A DNA stretch of 64,000 bases from an uncultured Pelagibacteraceae bacterium (GTDB lineage Bacteria; Pseudomonadota; Alphaproteobacteria; Pelagibacterales; Pelagibacteraceae). A model generated the notes under the pieces. The model was given only the letters and a program-made list of their open reading frames with translations, did not search any database and was not told the DNA's origin. The stretch spans positions 92,120 through 156,119 of the forward strand of contig CACNWC010000001.1 in NCBI GenBank assembly GCA_902624075.1, in the 5' to 3' direction. The position numbers and the translations under genes are program-made. Positions 39,234 through 49,227 of the stretch are shown in pieces (positions within the stretch are counted from its first letter, which is position 1; each line of letters starts with the position of its first letter).

Positions 39234-39932
39234 ATGCATATTTTATTAACTAGACCTCTGGAGGATTGTTCAGAATTGATTTTGAGATTCCAATCTTTAG
39301 GTCATCAAGTTTCTCATCTTCCTTTATTGACTATAGAAAAAACTAATTATGAGGAAATAAATTTCTTTGACTATGGTGGAATTATTTTTACGAGTGCAAA
39401 TGCAATAAAATTTATAGATTTAAAAAAAATAGATAAAAATATTACGTGTTTTTGTGTTGGAGATATAACTGAAAAGAAAGCAAGAACTGTAGGTTTTCAA
39501 AATACAGTTGCAGCTGAGGGAAATGTTTCAAATCTAAAAGAGTTAATTTTACAAAATTATGACACCAAAAATAAACCACTCCTTTATATAAGTGGAGAAA
39601 AGATTTCAACCGATTTAGATGAACAGCTTATTAGTGAGGGATATAAAGTTAAAAGAATTATTAATTATCGTGTGAGTTATAATCAAAAATTTGATGAAAA
39701 GTTTGTAAAGGAATTAAAAATTAAAATGCCAGATTTAGTCTATGTTTATTCTCAAAATAGTGCCTCTAGTCTATTAAATTTTATTAAAATTCATCAAACC
39801 GAAAATATATGGATGAATACCAATTTAATGTGTATAGGTGAAAAAACATCGTCTATATTAAATGAAATTAAATGGAAAAAAATATTTCTTTTTAATCCTG
39901 GAGAAGAGGAGTTTTTGTTATATAAAATTTGA
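39234..39932 (+). CDS. hemD: uroporphyrinogen-III synthase
   Basis: ORF; ILLTRPLEDCSELILRFQSLGHQVSHLPLLTI, GIIFTSANAIKFI; directly after hemC. Confidence 0.85.
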   Translation: MHILLTRPLEDCSELILRFQSLGHQVSHLPLLTIEKTNYEEINFFDYGGIIFTSANAIKFIDLKKIDKNITCFCVGDITEKKARTVGFQNTVAAEGNVSNLKELILQNYDTKNKPLLYISGEKISTDLDEQLISEGYKVKRIINYRVSYNQKFDEKFVKELKIKMPDLVYVYSQNSASSLLNFIKIHQTENIWMNTNLMCIGEKTSSILNEIKWKKIFLFNPGEEEFLLYKI

Positions 39933-39934
39933 TT

Positions 39935-41020
39935 ATGGAATTGATAAATAATTTTTCAGAAATATTTTTATCGGTATGGAATAAAGGAATTCTAGGAGTA
40001 GATATTTTTCAAATATTAATTGGAATTGGAATTTTCCTTATTTTTTTAATTTTTAGAGGTTTAATAAGTAAACTTATAATTAAAAAGTTAGAAATTATAT
40101 CTAAAAGGACTACAAATAAATTAGACGACACTTTTGTAAATGCATTAATTGGACCAGCAAGATTTTTACCAATCGTCTTAGGTTTTTTTATTGCAAGTTA
40201 CTATATGACATTTTCAATTGAAGGAAGAGAGGTTGTTGATACTATTAATAGAACTTTAATTACAATTTTAATTTTTTGGATCATTCATCAAATTATAGAA
40301 CCAGTATCATATATCTTAAGTGGGCTTGATAAACTTTTAACGAGAGAATTAATTGGTTGGATTATAAAATCACTTAAAGTTCTTATTTTTATTTTAGGCT
40401 TAGCAGCTGTTTTAGAATTATGGGGTATCAAAATTGGACCAATTATTGCTGGGCTTGGTTTATTTGGAGTGGCAGTGGCTTTAGGAGCACAGGATTTATT
40501 TAAAAATTTGATTTCAGGAATTTTAGTTCTTGTGGAAAAAAGATTTAGAATTGGTGATTGGATTTTAGTAGATGGAATTATCGAGGGCATCGTTGAAAAA
40601 ATTGGTTTTAGATCTACCACAATTAGAAAATTTGATAAATCTTTAGCTATTATTCCAAATTTTCAATTTGCAGAAAATGCGGTTATCAATATTAGCGAAA
40701 CCTCAAATTGGTTGATCAGTTGGATAATCACTCTACAGTACGACACTTCAGTTGATCAATTAAAAACTATAAGAAATCAGATTGAGGATCATATTAATAA
40801 GAGTGATGATTTTAATACGAGTATAGGTATTGCTGTGAGGGTGGATAAGTTTTCAGACAGTTCAATAGATATGTATGTTCGTTGTTTTACAAAAACAGAT
40901 AGTTGGAATGAGTGGCTATCAGTTAAAGAGCGTTTAGCGCTAGAAATTAAGCAAATTGTAGAAAGTAATAAAGCTTCTTTTGCTTTTCCAAGTCAGTCAA
41001 TTTATATCGAAAAAAAATGA
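39935..41020 (+). CDS. MscS family mechanosensitive ion channel
   Basis: ORF 39929-41020; GPIIAGLGLFGVAVALGAQDLFKNLISGILVLVEKRFRIGDWILVDGIIEGIVEKIGFRSTTIR. Confidence 0.92.
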   Translation: MELINNFSEIFLSVWNKGILGVDIFQILIGIGIFLIFLIFRGLISKLIIKKLEIISKRTTNKLDDTFVNALIGPARFLPIVLGFFIASYYMTFSIEGREVVDTINRTLITILIFWIIHQIIEPVSYILSGLDKLLTRELIGWIIKSLKVLIFILGLAAVLELWGIKIGPIIAGLGLFGVAVALGAQDLFKNLISGILVLVEKRFRIGDWILVDGIIEGIVEKIGFRSTTIRKFDKSLAIIPNFQFAENAVINISETSNWLISWIITLQYDTSVDQLKTIRNQIEDHINKSDDFNTSIGIAVRVDKFSDSSIDMYVRCFTKTDSWNEWLSVKERLALEIKQIVESNKASFAFPSQSIYIEKK

Positions 41021-41307
41021 TTGCTATTTTTTATTTGGTTTTACAGATATTAAAACTTTATTCTTACGTTGTGATTGCAAATGTTGTTGTAAGTTGGTTG
41101 ATTGCTTTTAATATTTTAAATACACAAAATAGATTTGTTTATTCAATTTTAGAATTAACCTATAGATTAACTGATCCTTTTTTAAATAGAATTAGACGAT
41201 TTTTACCCAATTTAGGTACATTAGATATTTCACCAATAATTTTACTTCTATTGATTTGGTTTGTAGAAATGTGTATGAAGCTCTACATTGCACCAATGAT
41301 TTTTTAA
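41017..41307 (+). CDS. YggT family protein
   Basis: ORF; VIANVVVSWLIAFNILNTQNRFVYSILELTYRLTDPFLNRIRRFLPNLGTLDISPIILLLLI. Confidence 0.92.
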   Translation: MIAIFYLVLQILKLYSYVVIANVVVSWLIAFNILNTQNRFVYSILELTYRLTDPFLNRIRRFLPNLGTLDISPIILLLLIWFVEMCMKLYIAPMIF

Positions 41308-41315
41308 AAAAATTT

Positions 41316-42161
41316 ATGATTTTGATAGACGGAAAAAAAGAGGCAGCACTTCTTAGGGAAGAATTAAAAAAAGAAGTATCTGAATTAAAGGCAAAACATA
41401 ACAAAGTACCTGGATTAACAGTAATCCTAATTGGTGATTTGACCCCAAGTCAGATCTATGTTCGAAACAAAGAAAAGTCAGCCAATGAAGTTGGTCTTAA
41501 GTCCGATGTTATAAAATATCCAGATTCGGTCGAAGAAAAGGTTGTTCTAAAAAAAATTGAGGAATTAAATAAGGATACGTCGGTCTCAGGTATTTTAGTT
41601 CAGTTACCTCTTCCAAAACATATAGATAAACAAAAAGTAATTGAAGCTATTGATCCTACCAAAGATGTGGATGGTTTTCATCCTATGAATGTTGGTAATC
41701 TTTCATCTGGTTATGAAAGTTCAGTACCTTGTACGCCATTAGGATGCTATTTGTTGATAAAGAAAATAGAACCCAATTTAAGTGGAAAGAAAGCAGTTGT
41801 AGTTGGAAGATCAAATTTAAATGGAAAACCTATGACACAACTTCTTTTAAAAGAAAATTGTACAGTAACAATTACCCATTCAAGAACGAAAGATTTAAAA
41901 GCCGAATGTCTTGAAGCAGATATTATTGTTGCAGCGGTTGGAATACCTGAACTTGTTAAAGGTGATTGGGTAAAAAAAGATACTATTGTAATTGATGTTG
42001 GTATTAATAAAACAGACAAAGGCATAGTTGGAGATGTAGATTTTGATGAAGTTTCAAAAAATGCAAAAGCTTTAACGCCAGTTCCGGGTGGTGTGGGTCC
42101 GATGACCATTGCTTGTTTACTTAAAAACACGATAGACTGTTTCAAAAGATCGCAAATTTAA
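41316..42161 (+). CDS. folD: methylenetetrahydrofolate dehydrogenase/cyclohydrolase
   Basis: ORF 41256-42161, likely ATG 41316; VGLKSDVIKYP, GILVQLPLPKHID, DVDGFHPMNVG, PVPGGVGPMTIACLLKNT. Confidence 0.97.
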   Translation: MILIDGKKEAALLREELKKEVSELKAKHNKVPGLTVILIGDLTPSQIYVRNKEKSANEVGLKSDVIKYPDSVEEKVVLKKIEELNKDTSVSGILVQLPLPKHIDKQKVIEAIDPTKDVDGFHPMNVGNLSSGYESSVPCTPLGCYLLIKKIEPNLSGKKAVVVGRSNLNGKPMTQLLLKENCTVTITHSRTKDLKAECLEADIIVAAVGIPELVKGDWVKKDTIVIDVGINKTDKGIVGDVDFDEVSKNAKALTPVPGGVGPMTIACLLKNTIDCFKRSQI

Positions 42162-42199
42162 TATTTAATCCATTAAATAATCTTTGATAAGTTTGGTTT

Positions 42200-42403
42200 A
42201 TGAAAAAACCTAAGTATCCATATAGAATTGTTATATTGATGGCCATACTTACTATTCCTCCAATTGGAGCTACACAATTGGGCTGGTATCTTTATGATCA
42301 GCAAACAGGATTTGATTATGGTATGATCATTGGTATATTTTCAGTTATATTAGCAGCTTGGTTAATGTATGAAAAAAACTGGAGAGAAGAGGATGAGGAC
42401 TGA
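42200..42403 (+). CDS. small membrane protein, unknown
   Basis: ORF, 67 aa with two predicted TM stretches. Confidence 0.55.
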   Translation: MKKPKYPYRIVILMAILTIPPIGATQLGWYLYDQQTGFDYGMIIGIFSVILAAWLMYEKNWREEDED

Positions 42404-42406
42404 TTT

Positions 42407-42670
42407 ATGGAAAAAATAATTTTTTTTAGTTTGGTTATTCCAATTTTTGCTTTTGTACTTTATTTAGGTGTAAGTGCGATAATGAAGGGGTCAGAGGCTA
42501 AAAGCGCACTTAAGGAAGAAGCAAATTTAAAAAATGATGAGAACGAAAATTCTTTTGATGATAAAAAAAATTTAAGCGAGGAAATTGATAAATTAAACAA
42601 TCTTTTGAAAGATGGTGTCTTAACTCAGGAAGAATTCGAAAAAGCTAAAAAAAAATTATTAGATAACTAA
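42407..42670 (+). CDS. small membrane protein with C-terminal SHOCT-like domain
   Basis: ORF; N-terminal TM, EEIDKLNNLLKDGVLTQEEFEKAKKKLLDN. Confidence 0.75.
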   Translation: MEKIIFFSLVIPIFAFVLYLGVSAIMKGSEAKSALKEEANLKNDENENSFDDKKNLSEEIDKLNNLLKDGVLTQEEFEKAKKKLLDN

Positions 42671-43740
42671 TTATAGTTAAGTAATTTCTTTATCGAACCA
42701 AACTCACCAATTTTATAAATAATAGCGTCTTCTTTTTTGAATCCATATTTCTCTGCATTAGCTTTGAATCTTAAAGGTGGTTCCATTATTGGCTCTAGGG
42801 ATAAAACGAATGTTCCCCAATGCATTCCAATTACTTTTTTACTTCTCAAATTTTTAGCAATTTCTAAAGCCTCTTCCGGGTTAGTATGATAAACTGATTT
42901 ATCTTTATAAGGCATTATTGGATAAAAATTATAGGCTCCTATATTTATAAATGTTAGATCAATCGGACCATATCTGTTACCGATATCTTTATAAATATCA
43001 CCAATTCCAGTATCACAGCCAAATAAAATTCTTTTTCCTTTATATTCAATTAAAAAGTTTCCCCACAAAGTTTTATTTGTATCTGTTAAACTTCTCTTAG
43101 ACCAGTGAATAGCTGGTAGAAATGTTATTTTTAAATTATCATTAATCTTAATTTCATCATACCAATCCATTTCATTAACATCTTTATATCTTTTAAAATA
43201 TTTACCTAATCTCAAAGGGAGTAAAACCTTTGCATTTTTATATGGAAATTTTCTAATCGTAGACATATCTTGATGATCATAATGATTATGAGTAAGTAAA
43301 AATAAATCTATTTTTGGAATTTCGTTAAGTGTTAATGCTGGCTCAGTAAACCTGTCTGGACCAAAAATTAATGGACCTGCATTTTTTGAGAATACTGGAT
43401 CAGTAATAATTGTTGTTTCTCCAAGTTTTATTAAAAAAGTAGCATGACCTATCCAGGCAATATAATCATCTTCTTGATACTTTTTTAGATTTGATAAAAC
43501 TTTTTCTTTTTCTACAACATGTTCTTTGGGTATTGTCATATCAAGCTTCTTTTTTTCTTGATTAAATATTTTATAAGACCATTTAACATTAGGGTCTCTT
43601 TTTGGAGAACCTTCTGGGTTTCTAAAAGTCCCATCTGGCAAATGATGATAAGGTTTTTCCATTGCAATACTTAAACAATTATAAAAAAAAATACCAATAA
43701 AAATTAATGAAATATTAATTAACTTTTTTCCATCAACCAT
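42667..43740 (-). CDS. MBL-fold metallohydrolase (NAPE-PLD/RomA-like)
   Basis: ORF; IAWIGHATFLIKLGETTIITDPVFSKNAGP, LLTHNHYDHQDMSTI, GMHWGTFVLSLEPIMEPP. Confidence 0.88.
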   Translation of the reverse strand: MVDGKKLINISLIFIGIFFYNCLSIAMEKPYHHLPDGTFRNPEGSPKRDPNVKWSYKIFNQEKKKLDMTIPKEHVVEKEKVLSNLKKYQEDDYIAWIGHATFLIKLGETTIITDPVFSKNAGPLIFGPDRFTEPALTLNEIPKIDLFLLTHNHYDHQDMSTIRKFPYKNAKVLLPLRLGKYFKRYKDVNEMDWYDEIKINDNLKITFLPAIHWSKRSLTDTNKTLWGNFLIEYKGKRILFGCDTGIGDIYKDIGNRYGPIDLTFINIGAYNFYPIMPYKDKSVYHTNPEEALEIAKNLRSKKVIGMHWGTFVLSLEPIMEPPLRFKANAEKYGFKKEDAIIYKIGEFGSIKKLLNYN

Positions 43741-44783
43741 AAACTATCTCCAGCTAAAAAATAAATTTTTCCATCATGTGGATGTACTTGAATATCTCTT
43801 ATTCTTCCTATTTTATTTTTAAAAATAATATTTTCTTTAACATTTGATAGGTCATCGAAAATTAGTTTTCTTAAAGATTGGTCTTTAAGTGAGGTAATTA
43901 ACGCATGTCCATTCCACTCACTAAATTCTTTGCCTTTGTAGATAGTTATTGCACTTGTTGCAATGGAAGGTACCCAATAGTGTATTGCTTTGGTAAAACC
44001 TGGTTTCCATTTAGGACCAATTGGAATACCAGAATAATTTGTGCCTCCCCAACCTAGAATTTTCCATCCATAGTTTTCACCTTTTTTTGCTTCACCAAAC
44101 CAATCACCACCTCTAGCACCATGGTTGCTCATATAAATTTTTTTATCAAATGAAGATAAAGTTAAACCTTGGGGATTTCTAATTCCTATTTGATAAATTT
44201 CTGGTAGCCAATCAGATTTTCCTTGAAATTTTGGGTTATCTTTAGGAATGCTTCCATCAATATTAATTCTTATAATACTTCCAGGATGTTTTGTTGGATC
44301 TTGTGCAATCATTCCTTCTCCTCTTTCACCAGCTGAAGCAAATAAGAAATTTTCTTGAATCGCTAACCTTGATCCAAAGTGATATCCTGAGTTAATGGGA
44401 GGGTTTGCTTGAAAAATATTTTTAAAATTTAATTTTTTTTCATCAAATTTTGCTTTAGCTATTGAAGTACTGGTTTTTCCACTTCCTCTATTTTCTGAAT
44501 AAGAAATATAAACAAAACTATTTTTTAACAGAATATCTAACAAGCCTCCCTGACCATGTTCTAGATAATTAAGATTATGATTAATTTCAGAGATTTTTTT
44601 AGAATTAAGATTAATCAACTTAATTTTTCCACTTTTTTCTGTAATTAATAGTTCATTATTGTTGACGAATGTAGAGCCCCATGGGTTATTTAAATTTACA
44701 ATTTTTTTGAAAATAAGATTTTCTGCAAATGAAACATTTATAGAAACCAAAAATAAGAATATGGAAATAAAAAATTTACTCAC
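43719..44783 (-). CDS. PQQ-dependent sugar (aldose/sorbosone) dehydrogenase-like protein
   Basis: ORF 43719-44894; signal peptide from GTG at 44783 (VSKFFISIFLFLVSINVSFA); NNPWGSTFVNNNELLITEKSGKI, IGIRNPQGLTLSSFDKKIYMSNHGARGGD. Confidence 0.87.
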   Translation of the reverse strand: MSKFFISIFLFLVSINVSFAENLIFKKIVNLNNPWGSTFVNNNELLITEKSGKIKLINLNSKKISEINHNLNYLEHGQGGLLDILLKNSFVYISYSENRGSGKTSTSIAKAKFDEKKLNFKNIFQANPPINSGYHFGSRLAIQENFLFASAGERGEGMIAQDPTKHPGSIIRINIDGSIPKDNPKFQGKSDWLPEIYQIGIRNPQGLTLSSFDKKIYMSNHGARGGDWFGEAKKGENYGWKILGWGGTNYSGIPIGPKWKPGFTKAIHYWVPSIATSAITIYKGKEFSEWNGHALITSLKDQSLRKLIFDDLSNVKENIIFKNKIGRIRDIQVHPHDGKIYFLAGDSLWLMEKS

Positions 44784-44784
44784 T

Positions 44785-45495
44785 TTAAGAAAGCTTTGAT
44801 CTACCACCATCAACGGCAATAATCTGACCAGTAACCCATGAACTATCATCAGTAATGAGAAATTTTGCAAGTGAAGCTGAGTCTTTCCCCTCACCCAATC
44901 TTTTTAAAGGATGAGCTTTTGCTATTCCATCTGCTAATGCTTTATTTTTCAACATTGGTTCCGCAATCTTTGAATTAGTTAAACTTGGTGCAATACAATT
45001 AACTCTAATATTTGGAGCAAATTCAGCTGCCAAGGAAACAGTTAATCCTTCGACGGCAGCTTTAGCAGAAGCAATTATCGCATGATTAGTAAATCCTCTT
45101 TGTGCCGCAACTGTAGAGAATAAAACTACCGAACCTTTATTTTTTTTTAAACTTTCTTGATAACCTTTAATAACTTCAACTGCCGAATAGAGATTTAATT
45201 TCATACATTTATTAAAATCATTTTCATTTACCATTCTCAAAGGTTTTAAATCTATTGAACCAACACAATAAGCAACACCTTTTATATCTGAAATGTCATT
45301 TTTAACTTTTTCCATAAATCCATTCTCTAAAACATTGGCAATTGTAAAAGTACAACCAAGTTGTTCGGAAATACTTTTTGTTTCATTTTCATTTCTTCCA
45401 ACTAAATGAACAGTATTTCCTGAATTTACTAATTGTTCGGCCAAACTAGACCCGATTGAACCTGTCGCACCAAAAATAAGATATTTTTCTGACAT
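44785..45495 (-). CDS. short-chain dehydrogenase/reductase
   Basis: ORF; LIFGATGSIGSSLAEQLV, VVLFSTVAAQRGFTNHAIIASAKAAVEGL, WVTGQIIAVDGGRS. Confidence 0.92.
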   Translation of the reverse strand: MSEKYLIFGATGSIGSSLAEQLVNSGNTVHLVGRNENETKSISEQLGCTFTIANVLENGFMEKVKNDISDIKGVAYCVGSIDLKPLRMVNENDFNKCMKLNLYSAVEVIKGYQESLKKNKGSVVLFSTVAAQRGFTNHAIIASAKAAVEGLTVSLAAEFAPNIRVNCIAPSLTNSKIAEPMLKNKALADGIAKAHPLKRLGEGKDSASLAKFLITDDSSWVTGQIIAVDGGRSKLS

Positions 45496-45522
45496 AAAAA
45501 ATTTTATTAGTTATATTTAATT

Positions 45523-47013
45523 ATGAAGTTATTTTTTATACTGGGTAATCAATTATTTCCATCAAAATACTTGGACCGCTTCAAAAAAGACCACCTATTT
45601 TTTATGGCAGAAGATTACCAATTATGTACTTATGAAAAACATCATAAACAAAAAATACTCCTTTTTTTATCATCAATGCGCTCACATGCGGATAGTCTCA
45701 AAAGAGATAAATTTAAATTAGAGTACATTAAAATAGAGGACAAAGAATTTAAGGATGATTATTTAAAAAAATTAAAAAAAATAATTGTCTCAAAAAAGAT
45801 AAAAGAGATTTCAAGTTTTGAGGTTGAGGATAAATTTTTTGAAAAAATAATAAATCAATTTCTTAAAAAAGAAAAAATCAAATGGAATGTTATACAAACT
45901 CCAATGTTTTTAAATTCAAGAGAACAATTTAAACAATATTTATCCAAATCAAAAAAACCTTTCATGGCAACTTTTTACAAAGATGTCAGAAAAAAATCAG
46001 GGATATTAATGGGATCGGATGGAAATCCTGTTGGAGGCAAGTGGAGTTTTGATGAAGATAATAGAAACAAATTACCAAAAAATATATCAATTCCAAAGTT
46101 TCCAAAAATAAATGAAACCAATCATACTAAAAAGTTAAAACCAATTATTGAGAAATTATTCAAAGATCATCCAGGCAAAACTGACAATTTTTGGTTTGCT
46201 ACTGAATATAATGACGTTATTAAGCTTTTAAATTTTTTTATTAAAGAAAAATCAAATTTATTTGGTGATTATGAAGATGCTGTTAATCAAAAAGATAATA
46301 TTTTATTTCATAGTGCATTAAGCCCATATATTAATTTAGGTTTGATTACGCCGGAATTTATTATCAAAAAGGTTTTAGAATTTCATAAAAGTAAAAAAAT
46401 AAGATTTAATTCATTAGAGGGTTATATACGTCAAGTAATCGGTTGGAGAGAATTTATGAGAGGAATTTATCAAAGTTATTCAAATGAAATGGAAACCGGA
46501 AACTTTTTTAAACAAAATAGAAAAATGAAAAAATCTTGGTACGAAGGTACGACTGGATTACCTCCACTAGATTATGCAATTAAGAATGCTCTAAATCATG
46601 GATGGTCTCATCACATTGAAAGGTTAATGATTTTATCAAACATCATGAATCTTTGTGAAATAAAACCAACTTTTGTTTACAAATGGTTTATGGAGATGTT
46701 TGTAGATTCTTCAGATTGGGTGATGGTACCTAATGTCTATGGAATGGGATTATTTAGTGATGGAGGAATATTTGCTACCAAACCTTATATATGTGGATCT
46801 AGTTATTTTATGAAAATGATGGATTTTAAAAGGGGCGAGTGGTGTAACACAATGGATGGACTTTATTGGAGATTTATTGATCGTAACAGAAAATTTTTTT
46901 TGAAAAACCCAAGACTTTCTATGATGGTTAGAATATTTGATAAAATGAAAACTGATAGAAAAAAATTAATTTTGTCAGCCGCAGATAGATTTATAAAACA
47001 AAATACAATTTAG
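45523..47013 (+). CDS. cryptochrome/photolyase family protein (deoxyribodipyrimidine photolyase-related)
   Basis: [82 protein letters not shown]. Confidence 0.9.
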   Translation: MKLFFILGNQLFPSKYLDRFKKDHLFFMAEDYQLCTYEKHHKQKILLFLSSMRSHADSLKRDKFKLEYIKIEDKEFKDDYLKKLKKIIVSKKIKEISSFEVEDKFFEKIINQFLKKEKIKWNVIQTPMFLNSREQFKQYLSKSKKPFMATFYKDVRKKSGILMGSDGNPVGGKWSFDEDNRNKLPKNISIPKFPKINETNHTKKLKPIIEKLFKDHPGKTDNFWFATEYNDVIKLLNFFIKEKSNLFGDYEDAVNQKDNILFHSALSPYINLGLITPEFIIKKVLEFHKSKKIRFNSLEGYIRQVIGWREFMRGIYQSYSNEMETGNFFKQNRKMKKSWYEGTTGLPPLDYAIKNALNHGWSHHIERLMILSNIMNLCEIKPTFVYKWFMEMFVDSSDWVMVPNVYGMGLFSDGGIFATKPYICGSSYFMKMMDFKRGEWCNTMDGLYWRFIDRNRKFFLKNPRLSMMVRIFDKMKTDRKKLILSAADRFIKQNTI

Positions 47014-47141
47014 TGAAAAAACAAAATCTCCCATCAAAAATTTGTCCGGTTTGTAAAAGACCTTTTGTTTGGAGAAAGAAATGGAAGTTGAATTGGGAAA
47101 AAGTAAAATATTGTTCTAAGAAGTGTTCTAAGCTAAACTAA
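47013..47141 (+). CDS. DUF2256 family small zinc-finger-like protein
   Basis: GTG start overlapping previous [45 protein letters not shown]; CxxC...CxxxC; missed by ORF track because of size. Confidence 0.85.
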   Translation: MKKQNLPSKICPVCKRPFVWRKKWKLNWEKVKYCSKKCSKLN

Positions 47142-47146
47142 GATTA

Positions 47147-47866
47147 TTGAATATAATTATATTACAACATATTAAAATTGAAGACCCTGGCTATATAAAA
47201 GATCTTATGTTAGCAGACGGATTAAATCTTACCACAATTGAGCTAGACAAAGGTGAGAAAATTCCAAATAATCTTAGTCAATTTGATGGCATGTTTTGTA
47301 TGGGTGGTCCAATGGATACTTATATGGAAAAAGAATACCCCTGGTTAATTGATGAAAAAAAACGAATTAAAGAGTTTGTTGTTGATCTAAAAAAACCTTA
47401 TTTAGGTTTTTGCTTAGGTTGTCAGTTATTGGGTGAGGTAGTTGGTGGTAAAGTTGTAAAGTCTACTCCTGCGGAGATTGGCATGATGGATATCAATTTT
47501 ACCAAAGAAAAAAATCAAGATAATTTATTTTCTAAATTTCCAGATAAAATTAAAAGTTTACAATGGCATTCATATGAGGTTCAAGGAATAGAAAATAATA
47601 AGGAGATTACTTTGTTAGCTTCATCTCCGGTCACTAAATTTCAAATTTTTAAATATCAAAATCATGCTTATGGTATTCAATTTCATATCGAAATAAAAGA
47701 TACGACAGTCAATGAATGGGGATGTATACCAGAATATAAAAAAGCATTGGAAGATCAATTAGGTAATGGAGCATTAGAAAAATTTGATCAATCTGCAAAA
47801 GATAATATGACAGATATGAATAATTATTCTAAGATTCTTTACAGTAATTTTAAAAAACTTTTATGA
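47147..47866 (+). CDS. class I glutamine amidotransferase (GMP synthase GATase-like)
   Basis: ORF (TTG start); FDGMFCMGGPMDTYMEKEYPWL, PYLGFCLGCQLLGEVVGGKV, YGIQFHIEI. Confidence 0.88.
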   Translation: MNIIILQHIKIEDPGYIKDLMLADGLNLTTIELDKGEKIPNNLSQFDGMFCMGGPMDTYMEKEYPWLIDEKKRIKEFVVDLKKPYLGFCLGCQLLGEVVGGKVVKSTPAEIGMMDINFTKEKNQDNLFSKFPDKIKSLQWHSYEVQGIENNKEITLLASSPVTKFQIFKYQNHAYGIQFHIEIKDTTVNEWGCIPEYKKALEDQLGNGALEKFDQSAKDNMTDMNNYSKILYSNFKKLL

Positions 47867-48084
47867 ACAATAAAATTTTTGAATGGGCAGGTGTTATTAC
47901 TGCAATATTGTACTCATTATTTGTAGCTATGAATATTGGTATAGAATTTTTTGGTTTTTGCTTATTACTAATATCTGCAATTTTAATTGGAATTTGGGCT
48001 TATAGGGGTGGGCATAGAGGAATATTATTTTTGCAATTCTTTTACGCAACAGCTGGTATTATTGGAATGTTCAGGTGGTTTTAA
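47863..48084 (+). CDS. small membrane protein, unknown
   Basis: ORF, 73 aa, hydrophobic; overlaps the amidotransferase stop. Confidence 0.6.
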   Translation: MNNKIFEWAGVITAILYSLFVAMNIGIEFFGFCLLLISAILIGIWAYRGGHRGILFLQFFYATAGIIGMFRWF

Positions 48085-49220
48085 TTTAAAGTTGAAATTA
48101 TTTTAGGTATATAATTTTTAAAATTAAAAAAACCTTTATTACAATATTGCCAAGAATACTGATCAAGTTTTCTATATAAAAATTTTATTTTTAAATTATT
48201 TAAATTCAAATAATCCAAGTTTTCACCTACAGTTGGATACAAACCATAACTATTTTCAATATTCTTTATTTCACTTATATTAATTACTTCACAATCAATC
48301 GACTTAGTTTTTAATCTTTGTTTTTGATCTTCGATTAGAAGGGATTTAAATTTCATTACTTTATCACCAAGTTTTATAGATCTATTTTCGTTTTCATTAG
48401 AAATTAAATAAATTTTTTTAAATTTATTATTTTGAAAATCAGTAATTTCAAAAGATAGATTATTTTCAAAAATTAAAAGATTCTTATCTTCAATATTTTG
48501 TGGATTATTAAAATCTTTTTTAATGATTGGGTAAGTTTTTTCAGATACTTTTGGAGGAGCATTTTCATTTAATTTTATATTATTAAATTTATTATCAGTG
48601 AATTTTTTGATATTCCATTCACTCGCTAAATAATGCTTTCCCTGAGTTTGAACACCAGCGACCCATCTCCATCCAAGGGTATTTGATGCAGCATCCCCAT
48701 CATAAAGATGTTGCATAAAAAACTCTGCACCTAATTGCCAAGGTAGTTCTAAAGTAAAAATCCAAATACTGGCAAACCACATTCTCGTGTGATTATGCAA
48801 ATAATTGTTTTCTTTAAGTTCATTTATCCATGCATTAAAACATTCAATATTTGTTTTACCCTTTATTGCATTAAGATAGTTTTGATTATTTTTAAATTCT
48901 TCTTTAATTTTATTTAATTCTATTAAATAGTCTGACCAAACATTTGGTCTTAATTCTAACCAGCCCTTCCAATATGTACGCCATAAAACTTCTTGTATAA
49001 ACTTTTCATTTTTTGAAAAAGAAAATTTACCAAGTGATTTTTTAATTACTTCTTTTTCATTAATAATCCCATGAGTAATGTAGGGAGATAAACAAGAAAT
49101 ATTGGATCTATTTTCTGGCCCAAAATCAAAATTTCTGAGTTTTGAATATTCTGAGAGATTATTTTCAACAAAATTATTTAATTTTTCAATGGCCTTAGCC
49201 CTCGATGATTCAAAGTTCAT
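48081..49220 (-). CDS. photolyase/cryptochrome FAD-binding-domain protein with the FAD domain at the N-terminus
   Basis: ORF; RSNISCLSPYITHGIINEKEV, EVLWRTYWKGWLE, NYLHNHTRMWFASIWIFTLELPWQLGAEFFMQHLYDGDAASNTLGWRWVAG. Confidence 0.88.
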   Translation of the reverse strand: MNFESSRAKAIEKLNNFVENNLSEYSKLRNFDFGPENRSNISCLSPYITHGIINEKEVIKKSLGKFSFSKNEKFIQEVLWRTYWKGWLELRPNVWSDYLIELNKIKEEFKNNQNYLNAIKGKTNIECFNAWINELKENNYLHNHTRMWFASIWIFTLELPWQLGAEFFMQHLYDGDAASNTLGWRWVAGVQTQGKHYLASEWNIKKFTDNKFNNIKLNENAPPKVSEKTYPIIKKDFNNPQNIEDKNLLIFENNLSFEITDFQNNKFKKIYLISNENENRSIKLGDKVMKFKSLLIEDQKQRLKTKSIDCEVINISEIKNIENSYGLYPTVGENLDYLNLNNLKIKFLYRKLDQYSWQYCNKGFFNFKNYIPKIISTLN

Positions 49221-49227
49221 TCTTTAA

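Noticed and set aside
41747-42145. 132-aa minus-strand ORF inside folD
   Set aside because: Antisense to folD; no independent support
44784-44894. N-terminal extension of the PQQ-dependent dehydrogenase ORF (MRGKTQLHL...)
   Set aside because: Overlaps the 3' end of the SDR gene; a GTG at 44783 gives a proper signal peptide
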